A stretch of DNA of 64,000 nt from Bacillota bacterium (GTDB lineage Bacteria; Bacillota; UBA994; UBA5500): assembly GCA_023436245.1 (NCBI GenBank), contig JAEZJZ010000115.1, forward strand, positions 1-64,000, read 5' to 3'. The notes under the pieces were generated by a model. It made no database searches and had not been told where the DNA came from. It was given only the letters and a program-made list of their open reading frames with translations. Each line of letters opens with the position of its first letter. Within the stretch, counting starts at the first letter, position 1. The position numbers were made by a program, and so were the translations under genes. Shown here in pieces: positions 1-7,901 of the stretch.

Positions 1-109
1 CCGGCCCCGGCGCGCCAGGCCCCGCCGCTACGGAGGACAAACGCACAGTCTCTGCTGCTGCGCAGTATTGCAGTGCGAGGCAGTACTCAAATAGTGCGGA
101 GGTGAAGGA

Positions 110-247
110 ATGCAGACCCTAGTCGATCGCCAATCCTTGTGGATATTGGGCAACTGGACAGATGTGCAGGAACGTCTGCGGTCATTGATCGATGCCTACG
201 GAAGGGAGACAACTGTGGCTGACGTGCTGCGCCTCCTACAGCAATAG
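110..247 (+). CDS. Small hypothetical protein, 45 aa
   Basis: This short reading frame begins with ATG and has a good ribosome binding site (GGAGGTG) about five bases upstream. It ends just before a bidirectional terminator. The product is 45 residues, mostly helical by composition, with two tryptophans and a Leu-rich C-terminus (DVLRLLQQ). No signal peptide, Cys motif or membrane segment is visible. It is one of only two apparent genes on the plus strand and converges on the oxidoreductase operon. I do not recognise the family. The clear RBS, the terminator and the lack of a competing gene are the reasons for calling it. Confidence 0.5.
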   Translation: MQTLVDRQSLWILGNWTDVQERLRSLIDAYGRETTVADVLRLLQQ

Positions 248-274
248 AGTTCCAGACAAGAAACATGAAGGGAA

Positions 275-306
275 AAGGCACTGGCCGAAATTCCGGCCAG
301 TGCCTT
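275..306. terminator. Bidirectional hairpin terminator
   Basis: A perfect 11-bp stem (GGCACTGGCCG at 277-287 with 294-304) and a six-base loop, flanked by AAAA on the left and TT on the right. It lies between the convergent small ORF and the oxidoreductase gamma gene, so it probably ends transcription from both sides. Confidence 0.7.
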
Positions 307-316
307 GTGCGTGATC

Positions 317-853
317 CTACTTTGCAGACTCGAATCCGCGGGCCAGAGCTTGCTCGTTCAGCGGGAGCAAGTTATGGCGATGGACGGGCAAAGCCTTACG
401 CAACGCCTTGCGCACAGCGTCCATGGACACGACCGGAGCCTTCGCCAGCAGCGCGCCCAACACGACCATGTTGGCAATGCGCCCACTGCCCAACTCGTCC
501 GCAATGGCATTGGCAGGCACTGCAACTGGGCTGATGTCTGTGCGCCCAGGCTGCTGTTCAATCAAGGAGCTGTTATAGAGCAGGACACCGCCGGGTTTGA
601 CGGCTGGCTCAAACTTGTCCATAGAGGGCAAGTTCATGGCCACCACAATGCCGGGATTGGTCACCAGCGGGCTACCGACCGGCTCGTCCGAAATGACTAC
701 CGTGCAGTTGGCCGTACCGCCACGCATCTCCGGACCGTACGACGGCATCCAGGAAACGTGCTTGTTCTCCAGCATGCCGGCGTAAGTGAGGATCTGTCCC
801 ATCAGCATCACTCCCTGACCGCCAAAGCCAGCTAGAATGATCTCATGTGTCAT
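317..853 (-). CDS. 2-oxoacid:ferredoxin oxidoreductase, gamma subunit
   Basis: A 178-residue gamma subunit of a heterotetrameric 2-oxoacid:ferredoxin oxidoreductase, the enzyme class that decarboxylates 2-oxoacids to acyl-CoA and reduces ferredoxin. The N-terminus has the family's GFGGQGV loop (residues 8-14), and EMRGGTANC follows further on. The frame is open further upstream, but the ATG at 853 overlaps the beta-subunit stop as ATGA, which is typical translational coupling, so I use that start. It is the last gene of a delta-alpha-beta-gamma operon. Adjacent ptb and buk genes suggest branched-chain 2-oxoacids (VOR type) as substrate, but a 2-oxoglutarate or pyruvate enzyme is not excluded by what can be seen. 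Confidence 0.93.
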   Translation of the reverse strand: MTHEIILAGFGGQGVMLMGQILTYAGMLENKHVSWMPSYGPEMRGGTANCTVVISDEPVGSPLVTNPGIVVAMNLPSMDKFEPAVKPGGVLLYNSSLIEQQPGRTDISPVAVPANAIADELGSGRIANMVVLGALLAKAPVVSMDAVRKALRKALPVHRHNLLPLNEQALARGFESAK

Positions 854-1605
854 TTGCTCTCCTCCTCTGCCGTGATGTCTTTGCATACACCCAGAGGATA
901 GTGCGGCATCATCTCTTGCTCCACCCGCTTCAAAGCCTCCACGGGCGGCATGCCCCAGTTGGTCGGGCAAGTGGACAGCACCTCCACCAGGGAGAAGCCT
1001 TTTCCTTGCACCTGACACTCGAAGGCTTTCTTGATGGCGCGCTTTGCCTTCAGAATCTGCTGCGGCGTATGCACCGACACCCGCTCAATGTAGGCCGGGC
1101 CATCCAGTGTGGCCAACATCTCGGACACACGGATCGGATTGCCCTGCAGCTTGGTGTCGCGACCATACGGAGAGGTCGTCGTCTTGCTGCCAGCGAGTGT
1201 GGTCGGAGCCATCTGTCCACCGGTCATGCCATAAATGCCATTGTTCACGAAAATGACGGTGATATTCTCGCCGCGGGCAGCAGCATGCACGATTTCAGCT
1301 GTACCAATCGAGGCTAGATCGCCGTCACCCTGATAGCTGAAGACGATGCAGTCAGGCTGAACGCGCTTGATGCCGGTAGCCACCGCCGGTGCACGACCGT
1401 GGGCAGCCTCCTGCATGTCGCAATTGAAGTAGTCGTACGCCAGCACAGAACACCCGACTGGCGCCACCCCGACTGTGCGGTCCAGCACACCCAGTTCGTC
1501 GATAGCTTCCGCCACCAGCCGATGGATGATGCCGTGGGTGCAACCGGGGCAGTAATGTGTAACGACGTCAGCAAGGGCCTTTGGCCGCTCAAAGACTTTG
1601 GCCAT
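850..1605 (-). CDS. 2-oxoacid:ferredoxin oxidoreductase, beta (TPP) subunit
   Basis: The thiamine-diphosphate subunit, 251 aa. The TPP/Mg motif GDGDLASIG lies near residue 93 and its partner [11 protein letters not shown] near 121. CPGC (19-22) and further Cys residues (52 and 62) fit iron-sulfur ligands of this subunit type. The start ATG overlaps the alpha-subunit stop (TAATG), and its own stop overlaps the gamma start, so the three subunits are translationally coupled. The length is normal for the short beta subunits of VOR/KOR-type enzymes, unlike the longer pyruvate type. Confidence 0.95.
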   Translation of the reverse strand: MAKVFERPKALADVVTHYCPGCTHGIIHRLVAEAIDELGVLDRTVGVAPVGCSVLAYDYFNCDMQEAAHGRAPAVATGIKRVQPDCIVFSYQGDGDLASIGTAEIVHAAARGENITVIFVNNGIYGMTGGQMAPTTLAGSKTTTSPYGRDTKLQGNPIRVSEMLATLDGPAYIERVSVHTPQQILKAKRAIKKAFECQVQGKGFSLVEVLSTCPTNWGMPPVEALKRVEQEMMPHYPLGVCKDITAEEESK

Positions 1606-2666
1606 TAAACATTCCCTCCCAGAATCTGCTTGATCTCAGCCAGGACGTCCTCCGGCGTCGGAATCATGCCGCCGAAGCGCCCGTAGAAATGCACCGGTTT
1701 CTGACCGTTGACGGCCAGGCGAACATCCTCCACCATCTGACCAGCGCTCATCTCGACGGTGAGGAATGCCTTGGCTGTCTTGGCAGCATTGGCATAAGCT
1801 TCAGCCGGGAATGGCCAGAGGGAGATCGGACGGATCATGCCAATGCGCAATCCTTCCTTCTTGCCGGCATCCATCGCACTCTTGACAATGCGGGCGGTGG
1901 AGCCGTAGGCGGTGACCACGATGTCGGCATTCTCTACGTCCACGGCCTCATAGCGTACCTGTTCGGCGGCCATTGTCTTATACTTGGCCTGCAGATGGTA
2001 GTTGTGTTGTTCCAATTTGTCCGACTGCAGGAACAAGGAGTTGATCACATTGCGCCCCGGATGATTCTTGGTGCCAGTCGAAGCCCAGCTCTTGTCAAAC
2101 GACTTGGCCACACGCTCCTTGAACTCCACCGGCTCCATCATCTGACCAAGCATGCCATCACCAAGGATGAGCACAGGATTGCGATATTGGTCGGCCAGAT
2201 CAAACGCCTCCTGCACCAGATCAACCATCTCCTGCAGACTAGCCGGAGCCAGTACAAGCAGATGATAATCGCCATGTCCGCCGCCCTTGACGGACTGGAA
2301 GTAGTCGCTCTGCGCCGGCTGAATGCTGCCCAGACCTGGGCCCCCGCGCACCATGTTCACGATCACGCAGGGCAACTCTGCTCCGGCAATGTAGGAGATG
2401 CCTTCCTGCTTGAGACTGATGCCAGGACTTGAAGAAGAAGTCATTACCCGCGCACCAGCGCCGGCGGCGCCATAAACCATGTTGATGGCCGCGACTTCGC
2501 TCTCGGCCTGAACCATCGCACCGCCCACCTGGGGCAAGCGACGGGCCATGTACTCCGGCAGTTCGTTCTGGGGAGTGATTGGGTAACCGAAGAAATGGTG
2601 GCATCCGGCCTTAATCGCGGCCTCGCCAATCGCCTCATTGCCCTTCATGAGAATTTTCTCGCCCAT
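1605..2666 (-). CDS. 2-oxoacid:ferredoxin oxidoreductase, alpha subunit
   Basis: The alpha subunit, 353 aa, carrying the pyrimidine-binding half of the TPP site ([11 protein letters not shown] near residues 25-35) and the transketolase-like C-terminal domain ([26 protein letters not shown]). The start is ATG with a GGAGGG site upstream. It follows the delta ferredoxin subunit after 20 bases and overlaps the beta subunit by one base. The family separates 2-oxoisovalerate, 2-oxoglutarate and pyruvate enzymes mainly by phylogeny, so substrate is inferred from the buk/ptb neighbours only. Confidence 0.95.
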   Translation of the reverse strand: MGEKILMKGNEAIGEAAIKAGCHHFFGYPITPQNELPEYMARRLPQVGGAMVQAESEVAAINMVYGAAGAGARVMTSSSSPGISLKQEGISYIAGAELPCVIVNMVRGGPGLGSIQPAQSDYFQSVKGGGHGDYHLLVLAPASLQEMVDLVQEAFDLADQYRNPVLILGDGMLGQMMEPVEFKERVAKSFDKSWASTGTKNHPGRNVINSLFLQSDKLEQHNYHLQAKYKTMAAEQVRYEAVDVENADIVVTAYGSTARIVKSAMDAGKKEGLRIGMIRPISLWPFPAEAYANAAKTAKAFLTVEMSAGQMVEDVRLAVNGQKPVHFYGRFGGMIPTPEDVLAEIKQILGGNV

Positions 2667-2686
2667 AAGCTTTCCCTCCTTCTGGC

Positions 2687-2890
2687 CTATTTCTCGACCT
2701 CGATCACTGTGTCAGGACACATGCGGGCGCAGAAAGCGCAGGCAATGCACTTGTCCTGGTCAGTGACGGTAGCGAAATGAAAGCCCTTCTTGTTGATTCG
2801 CTCAGACATGACGATGATCTTGCGAGGACAGACTGTGGTGCAGAGCTCACAGCCCTTGCAGCGGTCCTCCTGGAATGTGACTTTTGGCAT
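2687..2890 (-). CDS. 2-oxoacid:ferredoxin oxidoreductase, delta (ferredoxin) subunit
   Basis: A 67-residue 2[4Fe-4S] ferredoxin with two complete motifs: Cys 11, 14, 17, 21 (CKGCELCTTVCP) and Cys 48, 51, 54, 58 (CIACAFCARMCP). It is the first gene of the delta-alpha-beta-gamma operon and would carry electrons from the TPP subunits to free ferredoxin. A GGAGG site lies upstream of the ATG, somewhat far away (about 13 bases). Length and spacing of the Cys motifs are typical of VorD/KorD/PorD subunits. Confidence 0.93.
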   Translation of the reverse strand: MPKVTFQEDRCKGCELCTTVCPRKIIVMSERINKKGFHFATVTDQDKCIACAFCARMCPDTVIEVEK

Positions 2891-2933
2891 ACTTCCGTCA
2901 ATACCTCCTCTTTCTATGAACTTGCTCTAGCGA

Positions 2934-3608
2934 CTACTCCCAAGGGCGCTTCATATAGAGATGAAGCGGCAGCACAGGTGAATGCAGCTTCTCCCTGGCT
3001 GCCTCCACCAAACCTTCCACGACTGCATTGCAGATGACTGGCAAGCCGGTCATGCTGGCTAGTCTCTGGACCATCTGCTCGCCCCGCTCAACTAATGCCA
3101 GGTCAGTATACTGCATTAAGTTGGTATTGTTGACCAGACCTGTAACTTGCATGCGGGAAGTGTGTTCGATGGACTGCAGCATGGACAACGCCAGTTCTGC
3201 AGTTTGCGAAAAAGGACGGCAGGCATTCACGACCACCCACATGTCGTATTCGGCCTGTTGAAGTTCGCGCTGGTATCTGCCCAGGGCGCGTGCCCCAACG
3301 TCGTCGCCCCCCACATCCAGGACCAAGTACCGCTCTCTGTCCAAGATACCGCCGCTGATCTCCGGCGGCAGCGCAGGCAAGTCGGCTGTCGCCCACTCAC
3401 CGGCGGGCGCAATCACCTGCACGCCGTGCCTGTTCAGCTCCTCGATGCGCTCTCGCGATCGGAAATATGGGTTGACCACATCCAGATCCACGATGCCGAG
3501 GTTCGGAACCAGCGTCCGACTGGCCATAGTGTAATTCACTGCCACTTCCGTTTTTCCGCTGCCATAGCCACCGACAAAGATGACCAGACGCCGGTCAGAG
3601 AAGAGCAT
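2934..3608 (-). CDS. P-loop ATPase of unknown role in the oxidoreductase/buk cluster
   Basis: A 224-residue protein with a clear Walker A motif at residues 13-20 (GGYGSGKT), a likely Walker B/switch segment (YLVLDVGGDDVGARALG) and an acidic DLDVVNPYFRSRER segment after strand 2. The overall pattern is of the SIMIBI class (CobQ/MinD/ParA-like). I chose the ATG at 3608 because GAGGGAGG lies seven to eight bases upstream; a longer TTG start (3626) would put that site inside the gene. It sits between buk and the ferredoxin subunit, so it may act in cofactor insertion or maturation of the oxidoreductase, but nothing in the sequence proves a role. Confidence 0.75.
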   Translation of the reverse strand: MLFSDRRLVIFVGGYGSGKTEVAVNYTMASRTLVPNLGIVDLDVVNPYFRSRERIEELNRHGVQVIAPAGEWATADLPALPPEISGGILDRERYLVLDVGGDDVGARALGRYQRELQQAEYDMWVVVNACRPFSQTAELALSMLQSIEHTSRMQVTGLVNNTNLMQYTDLALVERGEQMVQRLASMTGLPVICNAVVEGLVEAAREKLHSPVLPLHLYMKRPWE

Positions 3609-3638
3609 CGGCAAAGCCTCCCTCAAGTTGACTGCTGT

Positions 3639-4706
3639 CTATACGTATTGTTTCGCCGATTCAGCGCCAGTCAGCACGCGCAAGGCACCCTCCGCCAGTG
3701 CCAACAGTTCGTCCTCGCCAGGGTAAACCAGCACCTGGCTGATGAATGCCACCCGCTCCTTGATCCAGTTGACCAGATAGTCTTGGTCATACGCCAGACC
3801 ACCAGTGATCACGATGGCATCAACCTTACCGGACAGCACCGCTGCCGCGGCACCAATTTCTTTGGCCACCTGATAAGCCAAAGCGCGGTAGACTGTCTCT
3901 GCTTGCTCATCCCCGGCCAGAAGGCGCTTGACCACATCCCGGCCGTCATTTGTGCCGAGATACGCCACCAACCCGCCACGGCCAACCAGGAGCTTGCGGA
4001 TCTCGGCCTGTTGGTACTGTCCACTGAAGCAGAGTCGCACCAAATCCCCAGCCGGCAGCCCGCCAGAGCGTTCCGGCGAGAATGGTCCGTCCCCGTCTAG
4101 CGCGTTGTTGACGTCAATGGTGTTGCCAGCTTGGTGAGCGCCGACGGATATGCCCCCGCCCAAATGCACAACAATTAAGTTCAGCTCAGAGTATTGCTTG
4201 CCCAGATCAGCGGCGGCCCGCCTGGCAACAGCCTTCTGATTGAGGGCGTGCCAGATGCTGCGCCGAGAGATCTGGGGAAGACCGGTCAGCCTGGCCACCG
4301 GTTGCAGTTCGTCCACCACCACCGGGTCCACAATAAAGGCAGGAATCCCAGACGCAGCGGCAAGATCGGCCGCGAGTAGGCCACCCAAGTTGGAGGCATG
4401 CTCTCCATACTTGGCTTGGCGGAGGTCATCCTGCATCACCTCATTGACAGCATAGGTGCCGCCCGGGATGGGCTTGAGCAGTCCGCCGCGCCCAACCACT
4501 GCCTGCAAGTCTTCCGGCCTAACTCCAGCTTCCTGCAATGCCGCCTCCACTGCTTCCTTGCGGAATTGGTATTGATCGATCAAGCGGTCAAAGCGGGCAA
4601 TTTCTGCGCTGGAGTGGCGTAGCGTCCGCTCCAAGACCGGGATTGTGTCATCGAAGATGGCAATTTTGGTACTAGTTGAGCCAGGATTGATCACCAAGAG
4701 ACGCAT
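3639..4706 (-). CDS. buk: Butyrate kinase (first copy)
   Basis: A 355-residue acetokinase-family enzyme that converts butyryl or branched-chain acyl phosphate plus ADP to the acid and ATP. The N-terminal phosphate loop VINPGSTSTK is intact, as are VVHLGGGISVGAH and the adenosine-binding VITGGLAYD. Length matches butyrate kinases rather than acetate kinases (about 400 aa). GAGGGGGAG precedes the ATG. It lies immediately downstream of ptb and is one of two buk genes that flank it; the two proteins differ clearly in sequence, so this is an old duplication or separate acquisition rather than a recent repeat. Confidence 0.93.
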   Translation of the reverse strand: MRLLVINPGSTSTKIAIFDDTIPVLERTLRHSSAEIARFDRLIDQYQFRKEAVEAALQEAGVRPEDLQAVVGRGGLLKPIPGGTYAVNEVMQDDLRQAKYGEHASNLGGLLAADLAAASGIPAFIVDPVVVDELQPVARLTGLPQISRRSIWHALNQKAVARRAAADLGKQYSELNLIVVHLGGGISVGAHQAGNTIDVNNALDGDGPFSPERSGGLPAGDLVRLCFSGQYQQAEIRKLLVGRGGLVAYLGTNDGRDVVKRLLAGDEQAETVYRALAYQVAKEIGAAAAVLSGKVDAIVITGGLAYDQDYLVNWIKERVAFISQVLVYPGEDELLALAEGALRVLTGAESAKQYV

Positions 4707-4721
4707 GCAAACTCCCCCTCC

Positions 4722-5621
4722 CTACGACATCACCACGGCTGTGGCAATCGAGTACAGCTTAGCCTGGTGCGTGTCAGACCGGGAGGTGAGAATGATTGGC
4801 GCGGCTGCCCCCGCGATCACCCCAGCCACCTGACCTCCGCCGAGGTAGACCAAAGTCTTGTACATCACGTTACCCGGCTCGATCATCGGCATCAACAGAA
4901 TGTCAGCCTCTCCTGCAACTGGGCTGGTCATGCCCTTGTGGTCTGCCGCTTCTTTGGAGACAGCGCCATCTAGTGCAATCGGACCGTCGACAATGCAGTT
5001 CTTAATCTGCCCGCGGTCCGCCATCTTGGCTAGCAAGGCGGCGTCAACGGTCGCCGGCATGTCCGGATTGACTTGCTCAAAGGCGGCAATCACGGCCACC
5101 TTAGGTCTATCGTTACCGAGCTTCTGGGCAATCATCACGGCGTTCTCAATCATTTGCGCCTTCTGTTTCAGGTCCGGAGCAATCACCATGCCACCATCGG
5201 TCATCAACAGCAACCGGCCATAACCTTTCGGTTCAATCAGTGCCACATGGCTGATCACCCGACCTGTACGCAGGCCGATCTCCTTGTCCAGGGCTGCTCG
5301 CATGATCTCCGCTGTACTAACCAAGCCCTTCATCAACATCTGCGCCCGGCCACTGCTGACCAACTGTACTGCATGGCGAGCTATCGTAGTCGGGTTCTCG
5401 GCGTGGATGATCTCTATCCCTTGCAAGTCCAGGCCGACCTCAGCAGCGGTGGCAACGATTTTCTGCTGGTTGCCGACCAGGATGGCAGTCGCCAGCCCGA
5501 GTTCAATCGCATCTTTGATCGCCGACAGCACCTCGCGGTCCTCAGCCATGGCCACCGCAATCACTTTGCTGCCGCCCTTCGCCTTGGCCGCTTCTAGAAC
5601 TTCGCCCAGACTCCTCAGCAT
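4722..5621 (-). CDS. ptb: Phosphate butyryltransferase
   Basis: A 299-residue phosphotransacylase that exchanges CoA for phosphate on butyryl-CoA or branched-chain acyl-CoA. Family hallmarks are the C-terminal glycine-rich segment (LVYLGGGQVAGVIAGAAAPIILTSRSD) and the PMIEPGNVMYK segment. The frame is open upstream into the second buk gene, but the ATG at 5621 has GGAGGAGG eight bases upstream and gives the usual family length. Flanked on both sides by buk, it completes a substrate-level phosphorylation route from acyl-CoA made by the neighbouring oxidoreductase. Confidence 0.93.
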   Translation of the reverse strand: MLRSLGEVLEAAKAKGGSKVIAVAMAEDREVLSAIKDAIELGLATAILVGNQQKIVATAAEVGLDLQGIEIIHAENPTTIARHAVQLVSSGRAQMLMKGLVSTAEIMRAALDKEIGLRTGRVISHVALIEPKGYGRLLLMTDGGMVIAPDLKQKAQMIENAVMIAQKLGNDRPKVAVIAAFEQVNPDMPATVDAALLAKMADRGQIKNCIVDGPIALDGAVSKEAADHKGMTSPVAGEADILLMPMIEPGNVMYKTLVYLGGGQVAGVIAGAAAPIILTSRSDTHQAKLYSIATAVVMS

Positions 5622-5665
5622 CTTCGCATCCTCCTCCAAATCAACTCTCGCAACAATCTGCGTGG

Positions 5666-6730
5666 CTAATAGCTCTTGACTGGTTCCTGACCGGTGAGTC
5701 CTAACCAAGCACCTTCGGCCAAGGCCAGCATCTCGTCTTCACCGGGCTCAACCTGCACCGGGCCAATGAAGCCGACATACCCGGAAACAAGATCGGTCAA
5801 ATAGGTCGCATGGGCCAACCCGCCGGTCAAGATCACCGCCGTCACCTGACCGCAAAGAACGGTGGCCATTGCGCCGATCTCCTTGGCAATCTGATATGCC
5901 ATGCCCTTGAGCACCAGAGCGGCCTGTTTGTCGCCCGTTTCTGCCCGCCTAATGGCCTCACGTGCGTCGTTACTTCCCAAGTGGGCAACCAAGCCAGCTT
6001 GACCGTTAAGCTGCTTGATTAGGGCTCGCTCCGTGTATTCGCCGGAAAAGGCCAAAGTGACCACTTCCCCCGCCGGCAGGCTGCCGGCTCGCTCTGGAGA
6101 AAAGGGGCCGGCTTCGTTCGCGTTGTTATAATCCAGGATGCGGCCGCCGCTGAGCGGGGCTATGGAAATGCCCCCTCCAAGATGGGCTACCACGAAGTTG
6201 CTGTCGGCAAGTGTCCGTCCCATGCTGGTTGCAACTCTACGAGCCACTGCTCGGATGTTCAGCGCATGACCCAACGAGCGGCGCGGAATCTGGGGCAATC
6301 CGGAAATCCTGGCCACGGAAGAAAACTCATCTACCGAAACGGGGTCAACGATGAAGGCCGGAATCTGCCTGCGCTCGGCTATGCCTCGGGCCAGCAGTCC
6401 TCCCAGGTTGGAAGCGTGCTGCCCCTGCACCCCCCGCTGCAGATCTGCCGCCATGACCTCATTCACCGCATAACAGCCGCTAGCTAGCGGTTTCAGCATG
6501 CCGCCGCGCCCCACTACCGCCCGGAGTTCGGGATTGCCGTTCTCCGCGAGAAAGCCCTCTACCGCGGCCAAGCGAAACTGGAACTGATCGGCTATCGTAG
6601 CGAACTGCTGTAACTCCACAGAACTATGTGAGAGGTTGGTCACCTGTCGAGGGGACGTTGCTTCGTAGAGCGCCAGTCTGGTCGAAGTGGAACCTGGGTT
6701 GATGATCAGCATCAGATCGCTCACTGCCAC
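5666..6730 (-). CDS. buk: Butyrate kinase (second copy)
   Basis: A second acetokinase-family butyrate kinase, about 354 aa, with LIINPGSTSTRLALYE at the N-terminus, VVAHLGGGISIAPLSGG and VILTGGLAHATYL. I place the start at the GTG at 6730, four bases after AAAGGAG; GTG 6724 or ATG 6712 are alternatives that change only a few residues. It is the first gene of the buk-ptb-buk-ATPase-oxidoreductase transcription unit. Keeping two divergent kinases suggests different acyl-phosphate preferences (for example straight versus branched), which is an inference. Confidence 0.92.
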   Translation of the reverse strand: MAVSDLMLIINPGSTSTRLALYEATSPRQVTNLSHSSVELQQFATIADQFQFRLAAVEGFLAENGNPELRAVVGRGGMLKPLASGCYAVNEVMAADLQRGVQGQHASNLGGLLARGIAERRQIPAFIVDPVSVDEFSSVARISGLPQIPRRSLGHALNIRAVARRVATSMGRTLADSNFVVAHLGGGISIAPLSGGRILDYNNANEAGPFSPERAGSLPAGEVVTLAFSGEYTERALIKQLNGQAGLVAHLGSNDAREAIRRAETGDKQAALVLKGMAYQIAKEIGAMATVLCGQVTAVILTGGLAHATYLTDLVSGYVGFIGPVQVEPGEDEMLALAEGAWLGLTGQEPVKSY

Positions 6731-6778
6731 ATTTCTCCTTTCGAGGACTACTGCTTCGTAGGCTGAAAACCCTTCGGC

Positions 6779-6820
6779 GGCATCAAGTCTCAATCCAATT
6801 TGTCTCTGGCATCAAGACCT
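6779..6820. repeat. Family D repeat fragment
   Basis: A GGCATCAAGTCTCA motif followed by ATCCAA, matching the left arm of the 69-bp palindromic element at 42204-42272, with a second partial GGCATCAAG starting near 6809. It lies just upstream of the second buk gene. Confidence 0.5.
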
Positions 6821-6941
6821 TGCGCCTTACTAGCGTTCCAATTTTCATTATATCCTTCTTAACAATGGTTGCCAAACAGTAGAATAATTCAAACAGATAC
6901 CGGCAGCATCGCCCAAATCTTCTGTCTTTTCGAGCACAAAA

Positions 6942-6972
6942 CAATAAGCCCCCGTTAGCCAGGAGCTTATCG
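6942..6972 (-). terminator. Terminator of spo0A
   Basis: On the minus strand ATAAGC-TCC pairs with GGG-GCTTAT (6944-6949 with 6965-6970 at the base of the stem), followed by TGTTTTGTG. It lies about 25 bases after the spo0A stop. Confidence 0.65.
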
Positions 6973-6994
6973 AGATAACCGCCTTGATGGATGC

Positions 6995-7765
6995 TTACGA
7001 CGTACGCTCCAGACGCATACGGTCGGCCACCATGGCAATGAACTCTGAGTTGGTCGGCTTCCCTCTTCTGGTATCCACGGTGAAGCCAAAAATGCGGTTG
7101 ATCGCCTCGAGATTGCCTCTACCCCAAGCCACCTCAATGGCGTGCCTAATCGCCCGTTCCACGCGGCTAGGCGTGGTCTTGTGCTGCTTTGCAATCATCG
7201 GATAGAGAATCTTGGTGACTCCATTGATCAGCTCGTTCTCCTCAGTCACCAGGGAGATAGCTTCCCGCAGGTAGAGGTAGCCCCGGATGTTGGCGGGAAT
7301 GCCCAGTTCGTGCAAGAAGTTGCTGATGCGTGCCTCCAGGTTGGGCACCTTGTGTTCCCCAGTGTGCATTGCGCTGACGTTGACCGGCTCATTGTTGGCC
7401 AACTGGCGAATGCGCGTGGCCAGGGTCTCCAGATTAAACGGCTTCAAGACATAGTAATTAGCGCCGAGCTCAATTACGCGCTTAGTGATCTGCTCCTGTC
7501 CCAGTGCCGTCAGGACGATCACCTTGGGACGCGGCTCACTGCTCTGCACCAAACGCTCGAGCACAGCGATGCCGTCCAAATGGGGCATGATGATATCAAG
7601 CAGCATGATATCAGGTTTGGTGGTGGCCAAGAGATCAAGCGCTTCGGGACCATTGTGGCCTACTCCCACTACCTGCAGATCAGGCTTCTTTGAAAGAAAT
7701 TCTTCCACCATCTTGGTGAAGTCGCGATTATCATCAATGACCAATACCTTAATCCGTTCGCTCAC
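6995..7765 (-). CDS. spo0A: Stage 0 sporulation protein A, master response regulator
   Basis: A 256-residue Spo0A. The receiver domain (about 1-120) has the acidic pair DD at 11-12, the phosphoacceptor Asp57 in [11 protein letters not shown], and the LKPF segment. The C-terminal DNA-binding domain carries the strongly conserved [23 protein letters not shown] helix-turn-helix and [11 protein letters not shown]. The start is a GTG with GAGGGG eight bases upstream. When phosphorylated, Spo0A starts sporulation and the switch to stationary-phase metabolism. It lies downstream of spoIVB, as in most spore-forming Bacillota, with its own terminator. 0A boxes lie in the upstream gap. Confidence 0.98.
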   Translation of the reverse strand: MSERIKVLVIDDNRDFTKMVEEFLSKKPDLQVVGVGHNGPEALDLLATTKPDIMLLDIIMPHLDGIAVLERLVQSSEPRPKVIVLTALGQEQITKRVIELGANYYVLKPFNLETLATRIRQLANNEPVNVSAMHTGEHKVPNLEARISNFLHELGIPANIRGYLYLREAISLVTEENELINGVTKILYPMIAKQHKTTPSRVERAIRHAIEVAWGRGNLEAINRIFGFTVDTRRGKPTNSEFIAMVADRMRLERTS

Positions 7766-7787
7766 TTAACGATCCCCTCTTTTCTGT

Positions 7788-7820
7788 TGTTCGACTGTTG
7801 CTTTCTTCCTTTTCGACAAC
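7788..7820 (-). promoter_or_regulatory. Two Spo0A-box-like sites upstream of spo0A
   Basis: On the minus strand the site at 7810-7820 reads GTTGTCGAAAA, matching the 0A-box consensus TTTGTCGAAAA at ten of eleven positions. A weaker copy (CAGTCGAAC) lies at 7789-7797. The centres are about 22 bases apart, two helical turns, on the same face. The location 25-55 bases before the GTG start suggests autoregulation; this is inferred from the motif only. Confidence 0.5.
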
Positions 7821-7875
7821 CGGGCCAACCCTTCCTTCCCTCTCTGCCGTTTATTTCTGAAATTTGGAGAATAAC

Positions 7876-7901
7876 GAAAACGCAGGCTATAAGCCTGCGT
7901 T
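7876..7901 (-). terminator. Terminator overlapping the spoIVB stop codon
   Basis: On the minus strand ACGCAGGCT-TAT-AGCCTGCGT is followed by TTTCG. The hairpin contains the TAG stop codon of spoIVB, so the last codons of the gene form the 5' arm. Confidence 0.65.

Noticed and set aside
1581..2432. 283-codon plus-strand ORF in the oxidoreductase alpha gene
   Set aside because: Antisense to a gene with clear TPP-domain motifs.
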